A DNA stretch of 64,000 nucleotides from Chrysaora quinquecirrha (taxonomy: Eukaryota > Cnidaria > Scyphozoa > Semaeostomeae > Pelagiidae): positions 5,638,492 to 5,702,491 of the forward strand of contig JACTAT010000059.1 of assembly GCA_014526335.1 (NCBI GenBank), in the 5' to 3' direction. The position numbers and the translations under genes were made by a program. Under the pieces are notes generated by a model. It saw only the letters and a list, made by a program, of their open reading frames with translations. It did no database searches and was not told where the DNA came from. Numbering within the stretch: position 1 is the stretch's first letter; each line of letters begins with the position of its first letter. Of the stretch, positions 1 through 18,300 are shown one piece after another.

Positions 1-73
1 GCAAGAATACAACAACTTGCTTAGATTTGTTTCTATTGTAATACTGGTTGCTTATAAAAGGCATTTTCTCTAG

Positions 74-7277
<7,204 letters not shown>

Positions 7278-8509
7278 TTATTGCTGTCACGTCAGGTATC
7301 AGCTGTATATCAACTGCACACATTTTGTCATCTATACTTTATAGTTAGCTGAAAGTTTCGTTTAAAACGATTGGTAGATTCGGCTTACAAGACGACTCTT
7401 TATACACTGTATGCTATATATATACTATACATAGTATACCATATAACAATCCACTCCTAGATTTCCTTTGATCTTTTGTTTTGATAATACTCTCTGCATA
7501 TGTCAAAGGGTCGATTTGGAGTTTAAAGCCGTTTGACAGAAATTTTCACAACCTTAACAGAAATTTTCAGATAAAGAGATTGTGTGTAATTGAATACTAG
7601 CAGAAGAAAATATTGCTGTTGAGACACGAACAATCATTATCTCTCAACGTTAGACCATTTTTGTTTTTTGTTTTTGCGTAGTTTGAGTTTTGCTTTGCTG
7701 CTTTTGTGGGACAACATTTACGTAAGTTGAGCGATTGGTTTGAAGCAAAAATATCGAACATCAGGCATCGATTTAAACAGCAGGATTTTCGGTACCAATC
7801 CATGTCATGCTAGTTACGTTACGGCAGATAGTAATTCTTCTTTTGTGTGTGTATTTATTTTTATATCACGAGCTTCTAAGTTATTAATGCTAAAAAAAGT
7901 CCTTAAAATGGCATTTGGATTTCCGTTTATTCAGATTCGTTCGGTGCTCTTGAGTAGATTGACGTTCTCTGTCGAGTTTTGTTAATTTTCAAAAATTTAT
8001 TGAAAAATTATTCAAACTGTTGTTGCGCACATATTGTTTTTAACCAACTTTGATTATTTATTCTTCTCATTCATGTCTTATATCCATTCTCCACCATACA
8101 TCATCATTCATTACTCAGATCTCATTACTTATTTGCTGGAAGGTCATGGGCAGGATAGGTACCAAAGATAATGTTTGCTATCTAAGTCTCTGTGTTAGAT
8201 AAACAGTTAGTCCTGCGACCAGAAGCTTGCCACCTCATTGAACTAACCTCCTCTTGGTCTCAATGATGTGCCTCATCTCAGTCTCTGGCGTATTCTTTTT
8301 ATGTCCGAAGGACATATTAAGAGGGTGTCGTGGAACGCATGTACGCATAGGTAGGCAGGCATATAGACGCTTTTTCCTGCCAAACCGCGTAACAAAAGAT
8401 AAACCACAAATGATAGGAATTAAACTTTGAAATCGCCGATAAGTGTTGTCGTTAGTGGGCATAATTAACAAAATGCAATTGCTTGCCAAAAACATCAATT
8501 AGTATCAAC

Positions 8510-8650
8510 TGTTAGTGTAGCGCAGTGGAATAATGCGCTTGTTTCTGGCGCTAAGGGTTGTGAGCTCGATCCACGATGCAGGAAACTAAAATTTGACACC
8601 AAGATTTTCTCCCAAAAAAGCCGGCTCAGTCGGGTTTCAAAAAAAAGTTT
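8510..8650 (+). repeat. tRNA-derived SINE-like fragment
   Basis: A perfect pol III A-box match (TAGCGCAGTGG, 8518-8528) is followed 35 bases later by a B-box-like GAGCTCGATCC (about 8562-8572), then a body ending in an A-run near 8640-8646. No cloverleaf with a good acceptor stem is evident, so this is read as a SINE head rather than a working tRNA gene. Confidence 0.6.
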
Positions 8651-9154
8651 GACTACAATATTGCAAAATGTTGCTCAAATCTAATTTGATTTTATTTTTA
8701 TTTGAAATACTTTCATACAATTTTGATTGGGTTGTTATTCTAAGAGGTTTCTAGAAGTCCTATTACATGCAAGGTACTTTCGTGTGAAAAGAGGAGGAGA
8801 TTGTGGCGCAGTAGAAATTGTTGCCAAGTTACACAGAAGAAATTTTTTCAAAACAGTTTGCGGCTTCGAAAATCATCTGAAAATAAGTGGTTCAAAGTTG
8901 GCAACCAATTCTACTAATGTGCTACTAATTATCGAATATAGTCATCTGCATAGTATGATAGCCTTTGGAGATTCTAGAATTAAATTCATCATTTGTAGCG
9001 AAGATTACAGGTTTCGGTGCACTGAAGGGAGTTATTTGTTACACAGTTTAACCTATGAGCTCAAATTTATTAGTACATATACGTTACTAGAGGTTTTCTA
9101 TTTTCGATTCAAAGTTTTAGGATTCCTCCAGGAAAGATTCATCTGATCACATTG

Positions 9155-9632
9155 TCAACAATCGCATCATCATCATAATGGATCATTATCATCATCACCA
9201 TCATCATCACAATCACCAATCATTGTCTTCAACATGATCATCATTTTCGTCTTCAACGTGATCATCATCATCGTTGTCGTCGTCGTCGAGCATCATAATC
9301 ATCATCATGATCGTCTCTAGCATGATCATTATGGTCATTATCATCCTCTTCAAAGTCATCATCATCATCATCATCATCATCATCACCAACATAATCATCA
9401 TTCTCATCATCGTTGGCTTCTTCATCATCATGATCGTCTCTAGCATGATCATTATGGTCATTATCATCCTCTTCAAAGTCATCATCATCATCATCGTCAT
9501 CATCATCATCATCATCATCGTCATCATCATCATCATCACCAACATAATCATCATTCTCATCATCGTTGTCTTCTTCTTCGTCATCTTCGTCATTATTAAC
9601 ATTATCTTCATCATTATTATCATAATCATCAG
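9155..9632. repeat. (ATC)n microsatellite with 123-bp higher-order duplication
   Basis: Dense CAT/ATC trinucleotides. A larger block, recognised by TGATCGTCTCTAGC, starts at 9308 and again 123 bases later at 9431, and both copies share the CATCCTCTTCAAAGTC and CACCAACATAATCATC sub-blocks. The poly-Met and poly-Ile frames on the two strands are artefacts of the repeat. Confidence 0.85.
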
Positions 9633-9948
9633 CGTTCTTCGGACATTGCTACAGCGTTGCTATTTTTTATCATAGTTTCTGGCTTCTGAGATAAGTAGCA
9701 TTGGACGTGAAGCATCAGAACCAAACCAGAACACCCAAACCCAAAACAAATCCGAACCCCAAACTTTCCCAAACGGTCTTAATTAGCATATTTTTTAAAA
9801 ATGACGTCAGCACGAAGCTGCTCCCCAGTCTCCACCTTCAAACATCTACTACCTGATCTGATCACAACGCATGTTATAAAACTCTTTGCGCGGAAGGAAA
9901 AGGGCCTAAAGTTATAAAGTTCTTACTCTTGCTGAAGACGTTTAAGAG

Positions 9949-11700
9949 ATGACTGCCTCCTCAAATAAAGATGAAGTGAACGAGTTGATAGACAGCCTTG
10001 TCGCCTGTCTCAAACGGGGAGAGATTACAGGAAGCTTTGATATTGCTATGAAAACCGTTTTGGTCCTGAGAAAAGTTGTTGGGCAGTTGAGATGGAGCAA
10101 CGCCAAAGAATTGATGGACTTCATAAGAACTTCAGGAAAAATATTAATGGAAGCCCAACCTTCTGAATCAGCTGTTGGCAATATGGTACGACGAATTTTG
10201 AAAATAATCAGAGAGGAATACGCCCTTGCCGTTGTTGGCAAAAATGAAGGTAAAATAACCAATTCAGTTTTGTTTTTGGTTTCTCTATTATGTCTATGTG
10301 ATGTAGGTATCTTTCTTGATAGATTAACAATATAAAAGAACAATGGAATGTGCGAACATATTTTCCAACTAGGGCACCTACGAGATCTCATCATAAACTG
10401 CCGCCCAAGACTGGACTATGGCATTGTCCCCAGGGTGAATCTGGTCTATTGATATTCTCTTCGCCGAATATTGCACCAAATAGTATAAGCCAGTATGGAA
10501 TGTTGATTTCTTGTGCACCGGACAATGGCTTAGAGAACAATAGAAGCTATTGTTTTCAGGGGTCTTGTGCACACATGTCCGGTGCACACTCATCTCGTGC
10601 CATACTGGAGTATAAGGGCCAGGTACGCACCGTAGAACAATAGAAAATCGCTCAAATGCAGCCTGGAGCAGTGAGGGAACCTGTCTCTGATCCTAAGATC
10701 TTCCAGAAATATGTTCCCAATCTCTCCTTGTGACTGTACCAAATTACCCCAATCTGGGACGTTGGACCTTTTAATTTGGAATTTGCTATATTTCAATTAA
10801 CTTTCTTTATTAGACTAGACAGCAAATTTCTGATAATAAAATAGGTGCATTAAATAGCTTTTAATAACTAAAATGTTTTTTTTTTATTAGTGACAAGGTT
10901 AAATGCTAAGTTGGTGTAAATCATTCTAAATCATTTATTTTTCAGCTGGAACAAGTGAGTCACTTCAAGATTTCTTGCTCTCTGACAAAAAGATGGGAGA
11001 TTTTACACGTCCTGTGGTCACCCTGAAGTCAATTGTCTTTGATGCAATTAATGAACTTATCAGTGAGCTGGAAACAAGCAATGACAATATTGCTGCACAG
11101 GCTTTAGAACATATTCACTCAAATGAAGTCATTATGACGATGGGCAAATCAAGCACTGTTGAGAAATTCTTAAAGAATGCTGCAAGGAAACGGCAATTTA
11201 GTGTCATTGTGGCAGAATGTGCACCATTTTATCATGGACAGGAGCTTGCTAAACACCTGGCTGAAAATGGCATTGAAACGACGGTTATAACAGATGCAGC
11301 AATATTCGCAATAATGGCAAGGGTAAATAAAGTAATTATTGGTACTGATACAGTAATGGCTGATGGTGGACTAAAAGCAGTGAATGGTGCCAGTGCTTTG
11401 GCACTAGCAGCGAAACATCATTCAGTGCCATTCATTGTCTGTGGGGCTCTGTTCAAGCTCACACCCCAGTATGCATGCTCCTATGATCAAGATAATATCA
11501 ACAAATTCCTTTCACCCCACCATGTCATGGATTTCTCCGAAGGAGAGATACTATCAAAAATATCAATAAAAAATCCAGTATTTGATTATGTGACACCAGA
11601 TTTAGTTCATTTATTTATTTCTGATGTAGGTGGTAATGCTCCATCATATGTGTATAGGTTACTCAGTGAATTATACCACCCTGATGATTATATATTGTAA
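9949..11700 (+). CDS. EIF2B2: Translation initiation factor eIF2B subunit beta
   Basis: Two exons, 9949-10249 and 10946-11700 (stop TAA), joined through GAAG|gtaaaa and ttttcag|CTGG, give 351 residues, the same length as human EIF2B2. eIF2B is the cytoplasmic guanine-nucleotide exchange factor for eIF2 and the target of the integrated stress response; beta belongs to the regulatory alpha/beta/delta group. Diagnostic segments include [14 protein letters not shown] and [10 protein letters not shown] in exon 1, and [53 protein letters not shown] and the C-terminal [20 protein letters not shown] in exon 2. These separate it from eIF2B-alpha and delta. The N-terminal helical domain (about 1-125) and Rossmann-like C-terminal domain (about 130-351) are both complete. 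The start ATG fits the usual family N-terminus. Only one intron is present, far fewer than in vertebrates. Confidence 0.97.
10482..10615. repeat. Small inverted-repeat element in EIF2B2 intron
   Basis: Left arm AGTATAAGCCAGTATGG...TGTGCACCGGACA (10483-10524) is mirrored by TGTCCGGTGCACA...CCATACTGGAGTATA (10576-10614). The arms are about 40 bases around a ~50-base centre. It looks like a short foldback/MITE-type insertion, with no coding capacity. Confidence 0.65.
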
Positions 11701-11865
11701 AAAAGATGATAATTATATTGTTCTTTGATCTCCTCTGTATATTTTGTAATTCTAAGTCTCTGTACTAAATATTTACTGCAGCTCCATTGCTGCTTGTTGG
11801 GAGGCTGAAGTGTTTTTTTTATTTTCCATGCACCACCTCCCTTTATATGAATTAATAACTTGATC

Positions 11866-12010
11866 TGCATAATCAGATCTGCTGTTATCATCTGATCTGA
11901 GCTGACATGATCTAAGCTGAAACTGATCTGAGCAGAGGTGATCTGACCTGATCTTTATCTGATCTGAAATGATCTAATCCAATCTGATCTGATTGGATAT
12001 GATTTTATCT
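11866..12010. repeat. (CTGATCTGA)-type satellite
   Basis: About 15 degenerate copies of a TGATCTGA/GATCTGATC unit. A second weaker patch of the same kind, mixed with TTTGATTTGATT, lies at about 12960-13045. Confidence 0.75.
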
Positions 12011-12803
12011 AATTATGTGCCATGCTATTTTATTTCATTGCTTTGTTTTATTTGCTTCATCTTTGAATTTTTATTTAGTTTTTATCTTGTTCCATGTCAT
12101 TTTCGTTTGGTTTCATTTTATTTCACTTTACTCAGCCAAACATAAACAAGCTAATCTTTGCTATACTTGGCTATGCTATCTTGGTGAGACCCATTATATT
12201 TTGAGATAGACCATATCTTTTGATTCCTTGGCTGGACTAGCACAGAGCTACCAACTATCATGTTCCTTTGAGAAGGCATGGGTTTTCATTGTTTCCTGTC
12301 AAACAATTTTGTGGTAACTGGATGTAAAGAGTAAAAATAAAAATTTCAGTAAATTTAATGATGTCAAAAATATTAACAGAACAAGAACATTAAGATTAAC
12401 AATTAGAGATAGTTATTTTATTAATACATATAAATTTTGTTAACTAAGAGTTATGTGGATGACTAAGAGTTACAAACTAAGAGTTATCACTAATATGGAT
12501 ATTTGGGATTTAGAGAATTGTTTCCTTCCCATTTTCAACAAACTCTTGGGTAAAACTGAACTGAGGGAAATGATTATAAGTTCCATATATCATTTATCTA
12601 AACTTCACTATTGCATCCTTTTCTTCTGCACAATTGATTGCTAGAATTCAAGCAGGATAAAGTCAATTTTAAAACAGCATAAAACGAAACACTGTTTGCT
12701 CTGTAACATCTACATAGCTTGTGGGTGATGCATCTTTCAGCTAAGTTTTCAAGTTTGCCTAATGGCAGTTTTGGCAGGGCTATATGTCATATGGATAGCT
12801 ACA

Positions 12804-12910
12804 TCAGCGCCTTGACGCCCTAGTTGCTCGTGATGCTCTTGCTGAGGCTGGTCTATTTCCACTTGTTGAGGATCGTGAAGGTTGTGGTTCTTCTTCGTCA
12901 ATTTCCATAA
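12804..12910 (-). CDS. Possible terminal exon of an unidentified minus-strand gene
   Basis: On the minus strand a consensus acceptor (tttcttttag) precedes an open segment reading MEIDEEEPQPSRSSTSG and then a serine/arginine/alanine-rich tail ending in RASRR and TGA. The base composition is richer in G+C than its surroundings and the peptide resembles an acidic/basic disordered C-terminus. I could not find upstream exons and do not recognise the protein. It may be a retained exon, a pseudogene piece or chance. Confidence 0.3.
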
Positions 12911-13329
12911 CTAAAAGAAATGAATTATGTGAAAAATGATAAAGTTTAATTAAGAAGCTTGATCTGGTTTCATTTGATTTGATTTGATTTTATTTTATTT
13001 CATTTTATTTGATCTAACTGAATTTGGTCTGATTTGATCTGATAGTGGAGTTATAACTAACAAAAACGCAAAGAATTAGCTGAACCAAAAATGAGACTCG
13101 CAAAATAACACCGTCATTATATTATGTATAACATCATGCACTTCATGAGTAAAGGACTTATAATTGAACGGAATCGTAGAATGGCGTTGAGTAGTGGACT
13201 CATCATTGAAGTCAGGCAAAAGAATTGAACAAAGTTGAAAGTTATCAAAATAACCCCATTGCCTAAAATTGCTGTGACAAGTACCAGCAGAAATGGTGTA
13301 TGCAGCACCAGCCACTACGATCTTGGACG

Positions 13330-13390
13330 TAGATGAACGAAACTTAAACCCTAGCTGTGATGCTACCGTGGCTGGGGTCCACAGCATAAT
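13330..13390 (-). repeat. Fragment of the 31/60/61-kb SINE family
   Basis: The reverse complement contains ACCCCAGCCACGGTAGCATC followed by ACAGCTAGGGT, nearly identical to the central part of the SINE copies at 60.0 and 61.1 kb. This makes the overlapping minus-strand open frames unlikely to be genes. Confidence 0.6.
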
Positions 13391-14384
13391 GCAAGAGAAC
13401 CAAAGATTTATAAACTGGACAAAAGGAGGGTTGCACAATTGCACTGTTGATCTCAATCCCTAGCAAAACATTATTTTTTACAGTAATCACAGACGTCTGC
13501 CAACAACATTTTGGTGCCGTTGGTATGGTATTTGGACACCAAACTACGATAGCTGAAGACAAATTCTCATTGGCAGCAAAGTAGTGGGTCTCGCAGTGAA
13601 TGTAATGCATACTACACCCAAACCTTCATTTTACACGCCTTGTCTAACAGAAAAGGCCATAAACCCCATTATTTAGCCTATGTTTTTCTTCAATGGCAGA
13701 AATGAATGAATGTGATGGATAAGAGTTTAAAAAAAGTCACAAGGTGTTTCTGTATTTGAGAAATACCCGGAAAATCTTACGCAGTGGCAGACTTTTTTGT
13801 TTGACTTTTAATCAAGGTTTATAAATGGATGCATTAAGAAGCGAAGAAAAAATAAAGGAGAATGAATTAAACTCATGGTATAAGCTACTTTCAAACTTTT
13901 GGCGCCCTTGAACACAATATATCGGAGCTACTGGATATTAAAGTACGCAAAAAGACCGGTAAAAGGTGTTTGCTTTAAAAGCAGTAGCATTAAAGATTTA
14001 TTACTTGTTTGTTGGGAAGATTAAATTGCATTTACACTTTGATTAAATGCAGGATGACCGGGCTGTAAAAGAAATCAATCAAGAATGTGTTGTAATTTGG
14101 GCATACAAATCGCTTTTTGTATGCAGGTGTAACGGCAACCGTCTTTTCATGCAAAAAATTCTTTAATCCGTGTACAAGATGCAGTTCTTGCTTTTCCATT
14201 TGAATACGTGACAGCTTTTTTGGTTGAAAACAGAGGAAATACATCCTTATTCTCCTAGGTTGAAGACTCGTCGTGTAGTTAGGGCTTTCTTACAGCCAGG
14301 GCTTTCTACACAATACATCACAGGCTTGATCAGCTTTATGGCTCAGAAATTTGCATATGTGACATTAGCATGAAACTTGTCGGT

Positions 14385-15215
14385 TTGAGAAGCTAAAGAC
14401 AACTTTAAACGTGAGTGCTGTTTTACGTTGCACGTGTACTGTACATGATTAAGAACGCATCTCTTGGACAGATGTGATTGGCTTTAAATGCAATCTTAAG
14501 CTTGCACACCTTTGCGCCCATGGAACTTTCACAAACATCGTTGATAAGGTACTTAATATTTGAAAAGAAACCCATCATTCGAGTTAAAGTCAGTAAGTGT
14601 TATTTGACGTTTCAAATATTGCACATGAAAGAAAGTGGATTTCTAACATAGATGTGATTTGCTACAAATATGGACATCTATGGACATCTGCAACTTTCAC
14701 AAGCTTCTTTGCTTAGATACTCAGAGATTTGAAAAGAAACACGTCACAAGCTAAAGTCACCTAGTGTTGTTAGACAATAAATGTACTGTATATGATAGAA
14801 AGTGGAGTTCTTGGATAGATATATCATAATCTGCAAATACACTCTAATGCTTGCACATCTGCAACTTTCACAAGCTTATTTGCATAGATACTTAGAGATT
14901 TGAAAAAAAAACCGTTACAAGCTAAAGTCACCTAGTGTTTTTTTGACGTTAGACATACTGTACATGCTAGAAAGTGTGGAAACTGGAGTTCTCGGATAGA
15001 TATATCATAACCCTTGTGTTTTAACCAGCTAAAGTCACCTAGTGTTGTACACGTACTGTACATGATGGAAAATATAGACATTTGAGTTTCCTTATAGATG
15101 TAACATAATCCATAAATACAACCTGAAGCTTGCACACCTGGAATGCTCACATGCTTTGCTTAGATACTAAAGATTTGAAAAGAAACCAGTCTGTTCGACA
15201 AGCTAAAGACACCGT
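14385..15215. repeat. Diverged tandem repeat, unit about 165-195 bp
   Basis: Six starts of an AAGCTAAAGTCACCTAGTGTT-like motif fall near 14390, 14586, 14750, 14920, 15029 and 15201. Each is followed by a TACTGTACATGA segment, AGAAAGTGGA, a TAGAT.TATCATAAT segment, GCTTGCACA, CTTTCACAAGCTT and GATTTGAAAAGAAAC. One unit (15029) follows a shortened copy. No coding potential is evident. Confidence 0.8.
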
Positions 15216-15791
15216 GAAACGGAAGGGCCTGTCCATAACACGCCTACTGCTCATACCACGTCTTGGACTTCTCGACTTGGAATTCTCGACTAAGCTATAA
15301 ACAAGCCATGCTTGCAAAACCTGAGACAAGTGTATTGGCTATTACTCTATAGCTCTACCACACAAGGCTATAGGGTATATGCATGAGAAAGAGGAGTGGA
15401 GTAGTGGACTTTTTCCTGGCACGACAAGTTTTACCATCACCCTATCAACTGCAATACTACTACTAACACCAGAAAACCTGCAGATTTTCTAAGCTTTTTC
15501 GATGTAGATTTGTGGAGGTAAACAAGCTCTTTTTATCAACATGTTAGTAACATGTAACGCGTAAATTCCATGAAGTGGACATAGCTGAACAATCGTAACC
15601 CTATAAATTGCATTCTGGCATCAAGGAATCTTAATCAAGATTTTGGCTGTATTGAAGCATAAAATCTTTTCCTAGTGTTTGTGAACAAGATTGGAGGTAG
15701 ATTTTTTCTTGGCTAAACAAGTATAACCCTACCAGCTGCATTCCAGTAGCTTTCTGAACAGCTGAGAAGATTCGGAGCTAAAAACATAGTC

Positions 15792-16697
15792 ATGCAGGCC
15801 TTTATATACTACGCTTACATGATAGCAAGCGGATTACTTGGCTCGACAAGCAATATTGTCCAGATCATACTAATCTGTCGAAGAGGAAAAGAAAAGACCG
15901 TATTTGAATTGGTTCTTCTAAGTCTTAGCACGGCGGATCTGCTGGCGTCATTCTTCATGTCACTATTTGGTATAACTGGCAGCATCCTGATATCTCAAAA
16001 GAATCCCCGGCGAATAATAAACACTGGAGACCCTCTTGTTGCAACGATGCTTGTAGGACTCACATCTTTCACCTTTTCGGCAATTCTATCAGCCCTGCAT
16101 ATCTTGTGCATTGCCGTGCAGCGTCTTTGCGTCGTTGTCTATCCGTTCCGTGCGAAACGGTTTTTCACCTTCAATCGTTGCATCAAAATAATAATTGTAA
16201 TTTGGGCTATGACTGCCGCAGCACTGCTACCACCTGCATTTATAGATATCGCGGCGTTTCAATACTGCTGTGGGATTATGCTGTTAATATTTGCCTTTAT
16301 CATCATCATTCTCTACAGTATCCTGTTCTGTGTGATGAAAAAGCGGAACAAAAATCCCACTGTGAGGAAAATACAAGATTTGAACAGAAAATCGAATTAC
16401 AAAGTCATGTCGCATTCATTTTTCGTCATGATCATTTTTCTGATCTGCGTTGTTCCTTTCGCGGTAACCTTGTGCCTAAACGCAACTCGTATGAATAGAC
16501 TGGTCTCGAAGATTGCTTTTGGTCTGAACAACCTAACTCCTTTCTTGGACTCGCTGTTGTATTTCTTTCTAAACTATTGTAGAAAGACTAACAGCGGATC
16601 GCAGAGTAGTCAGGGCACCACTTACCAAGTCAGCTTGTCGCCAAGAAATAAGCATGGTGTTAGACAAAAACTCGTTAATGATGAGACTAGTGTTTGA
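15792..16697 (+). CDS. Rhodopsin-type (class A) GPCR, orphan, intronless
   Basis: A 301-residue single-exon protein with seven hydrophobic segments (about 5-28, 38-62, 82-113, 130-149, 159-183, 208-230, 242-262). Class A landmarks: N21 (1.50) in GSTSN, the LSTAD motif with D49 (2.50), W138 in TM4 (4.50), P222 in TM6 (6.50). Deviations: the D/E-R-Y at the end of TM3 is Q110-R111-L112, NPxxY in TM7 is D253-S-L-L-Y257, and no cysteine stands at the usual start of TM3, so the canonical disulphide to loop 2 is probably absent. The extracellular N-terminus is almost nil, so a small or membrane-embedded ligand is more likely than a glycoprotein hormone (inference). Single-exon orphan receptors of this kind are abundant in cnidarians. 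The ligand cannot be inferred. A related dead fragment lies at 20.65-20.9 kb. Confidence 0.9.
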   Translation: MQAFIYYAYMIASGLLGSTSNIVQIILICRRGKEKTVFELVLLSLSTADLLASFFMSLFGITGSILISQKNPRRIINTGDPLVATMLVGLTSFTFSAILSALHILCIAVQRLCVVVYPFRAKRFFTFNRCIKIIIVIWAMTAAALLPPAFIDIAAFQYCCGIMLLIFAFIIIILYSILFCVMKKRNKNPTVRKIQDLNRKSNYKVMSHSFFVMIIFLICVVPFAVTLCLNATRMNRLVSKIAFGLNNLTPFLDSLLYFFLNYCRKTNSGSQSSQGTTYQVSLSPRNKHGVRQKLVNDETSV

Positions 16698-18300
16698 TAT
16701 AGTAGCTAAGCTTAACACTGGAAGCCAGAAGCGTGGAGAGTGAGTTGAAGCCATACGAGTAACAAGAGAACAAGAGTAAAGATGAAATAACAGCGTAGAC
16801 GATATTTGTGACCTATGTGGCGATTATTTGGTAATTAATTACAAGGTCGAGAAATCAAACAAAACTTGAAGTGATAACGTGGACGATATACCTCGACGAC
16901 AAAGCCATCAATTTGAAGAGAGAAGTAACTGACAAACGAAACCATAAAGTTGACGATTCGAGCCGATAGCGCCAAAAATGCATGGAGCGGTAGCAACATG
17001 AAGAAATGTGAAGTGAACGCGGACGAAAAAATGCGACGATTGAAAAAGTGAAGCAATATACGGGTATCAAGACATGGTAGTAGACATGGTAATAAGGCTG
17101 GAAAGGCCTGTTTGATGAAGTGAATGACAGCATATGAAGCATGAAAAAGAGGACGATAACTAAGACAACATCTGCGAATAGCGCAGGAGAAAGTGAAGCA
17201 ATGTTCTTTCTTCTTCATTTAATGGTAGTGGCATAAGATTTTTAACTGCAGTTTTATTACGGGTGGTGGTATCATACTCTTAAGTGTAAATGTAATAGCT
17301 TGCTGCTAATACAAGAATCGTAAACAGAGCTTAATTGGACAAAGGTGACGCTTTTCTTTCCATTTTGCACTGAGCTGCCTACGTAAAAAGATTTTCCGAG
17401 GTCATTTAAGCAGGTTTTTTTGCCAAGACATAAAGATAAGGTGGAAAGACCACGTAAATGATATAGCTTTTTGGTGCTGATATAAGAACCGTAATCATCG
17501 CGTAACTAAAGAATGGTAATGATTTTCTTTCCATATTGTAGTAAGCTCTCTACGTCAAAAGATTTGCCGAGTTCGTTTAAAGTGCTAAGACATATAGTGA
17601 AGGTGGAAAGACCGCGTAAATGATAAAATAATTCCTGAGAAATGTAATCATCGCTTAATTTAACAACGTGACGATTTTCTTGACATGTGTGATGATCTAC
17701 CTGTGTCAAAAGATTTCGCGAATTTGTTAAAAGCGGGTTTGGGTTTGAGGTTTATGAATATACTTATTTAAGGTGGAAAGACCTGTTTACCTTATCTATT
17801 ATCACATTCACTTTCATCACCAAGGCAGCTCCTTTTTGTCAGGATCATAAAACAATACCTCTTCTACAACTAAAATGTGGAGCCTATAACCACGTTTTTT
17901 TAAGCTGGCCGGGTCTTTTGCGTCTTAGGTCAATGGTAAGGCATGTCATTGGAATCACTGGGATAGAACGCAGGCAGATCCAACGGAATACAAACCCAGC
18001 GCCTTAGCGTTAAAAGCATTACCAGAACTTTAGAGACCATTACGAACACTATACAAAAAGAATACGCCAGAACAAAAGACAAATGCTTTTCTCTTAAATA
18101 TGATTTCGTTGTAAAAACAAGCCCTCGATAAGGCGGACGCCTCTCTAACACGGAGAATAGCACTGGTCTCACGGGTGTCGGCTGCAATAAAGAATACCGT
18201 TCGAAATATAAAATTAAATATACTTTTAATCGAAATCAGTGGACCGCCTCGATTTTTACCCTGTCAATATATTCGTGTTTGACCTCCTCCTAAACATGTC
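16698..18300. other. Spacer downstream of GPCR
   Basis: No gene supported. It holds a three-copy diverged repeat at 17.26-17.79 kb and, near 18110-18160, a CCCTCGATAAGGCGGACGCC stretch that resembles a DNA-transposon end. The minus-strand frames at 16835-17218 lack any recognised domain. Confidence 0.55.
17260..17795. repeat. Three-copy diverged repeat, unit about 165 bp
   Basis: The motif AAGGTGGAAAGACC recurs near 17439, 17600 and 17770. Each copy is preceded by AAAAGATTT.CCGAG..CGTTTAA and TTCTTTCCAT-type segments and followed by TAAATGAT and GTAATCATCGC.TAA. Copies are clearly homologous but strongly diverged. Confidence 0.75.

Larger units (their letters stand above)
7278..9948. other. 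Spacer between TGS1 and EIF2B2
   Basis: No supported gene. It holds the presumed TGS1 3' UTR, a tRNA-like SINE fragment near 8.5 kb and an (ATC)n satellite at 9.15-9.63 kb. The minus-strand frame at 8235-8498 has a somewhat coding-like C-terminal part but no homology I recognise. Confidence 0.6.
11701..15791. other. Intergenic stretch between EIF2B2 and GPCR
   Basis: No complete gene was found. Contents: (TGATC)-like repeats, one short minus-strand coding-like segment at 12.8-12.9 kb, a SINE fragment near 13.35 kb, and a diverged tandem repeat at 14.39-15.2 kb. The remainder is AT-rich without recognisable features. Confidence 0.6.

Noticed and set aside
9213..9675. Poly-Met and poly-Ile open frames on both strands
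   Set aside because: Produced by the (ATC)n satellite.
10975..11700. Start of EIF2B2 at the ATG-like frame opening at 10975
   Set aside because: The upstream exon at 9949-10249 joins in frame and restores the full 351-residue family length.
13076..13610. Overlapping minus-strand open frames
   Set aside because: Part of the region is a SINE family C fragment and no domain is recognisable.
16106..16498. 130-codon frame inside the GPCR
   Set aside because: Shifted-frame shadow of the seven-helix reading.
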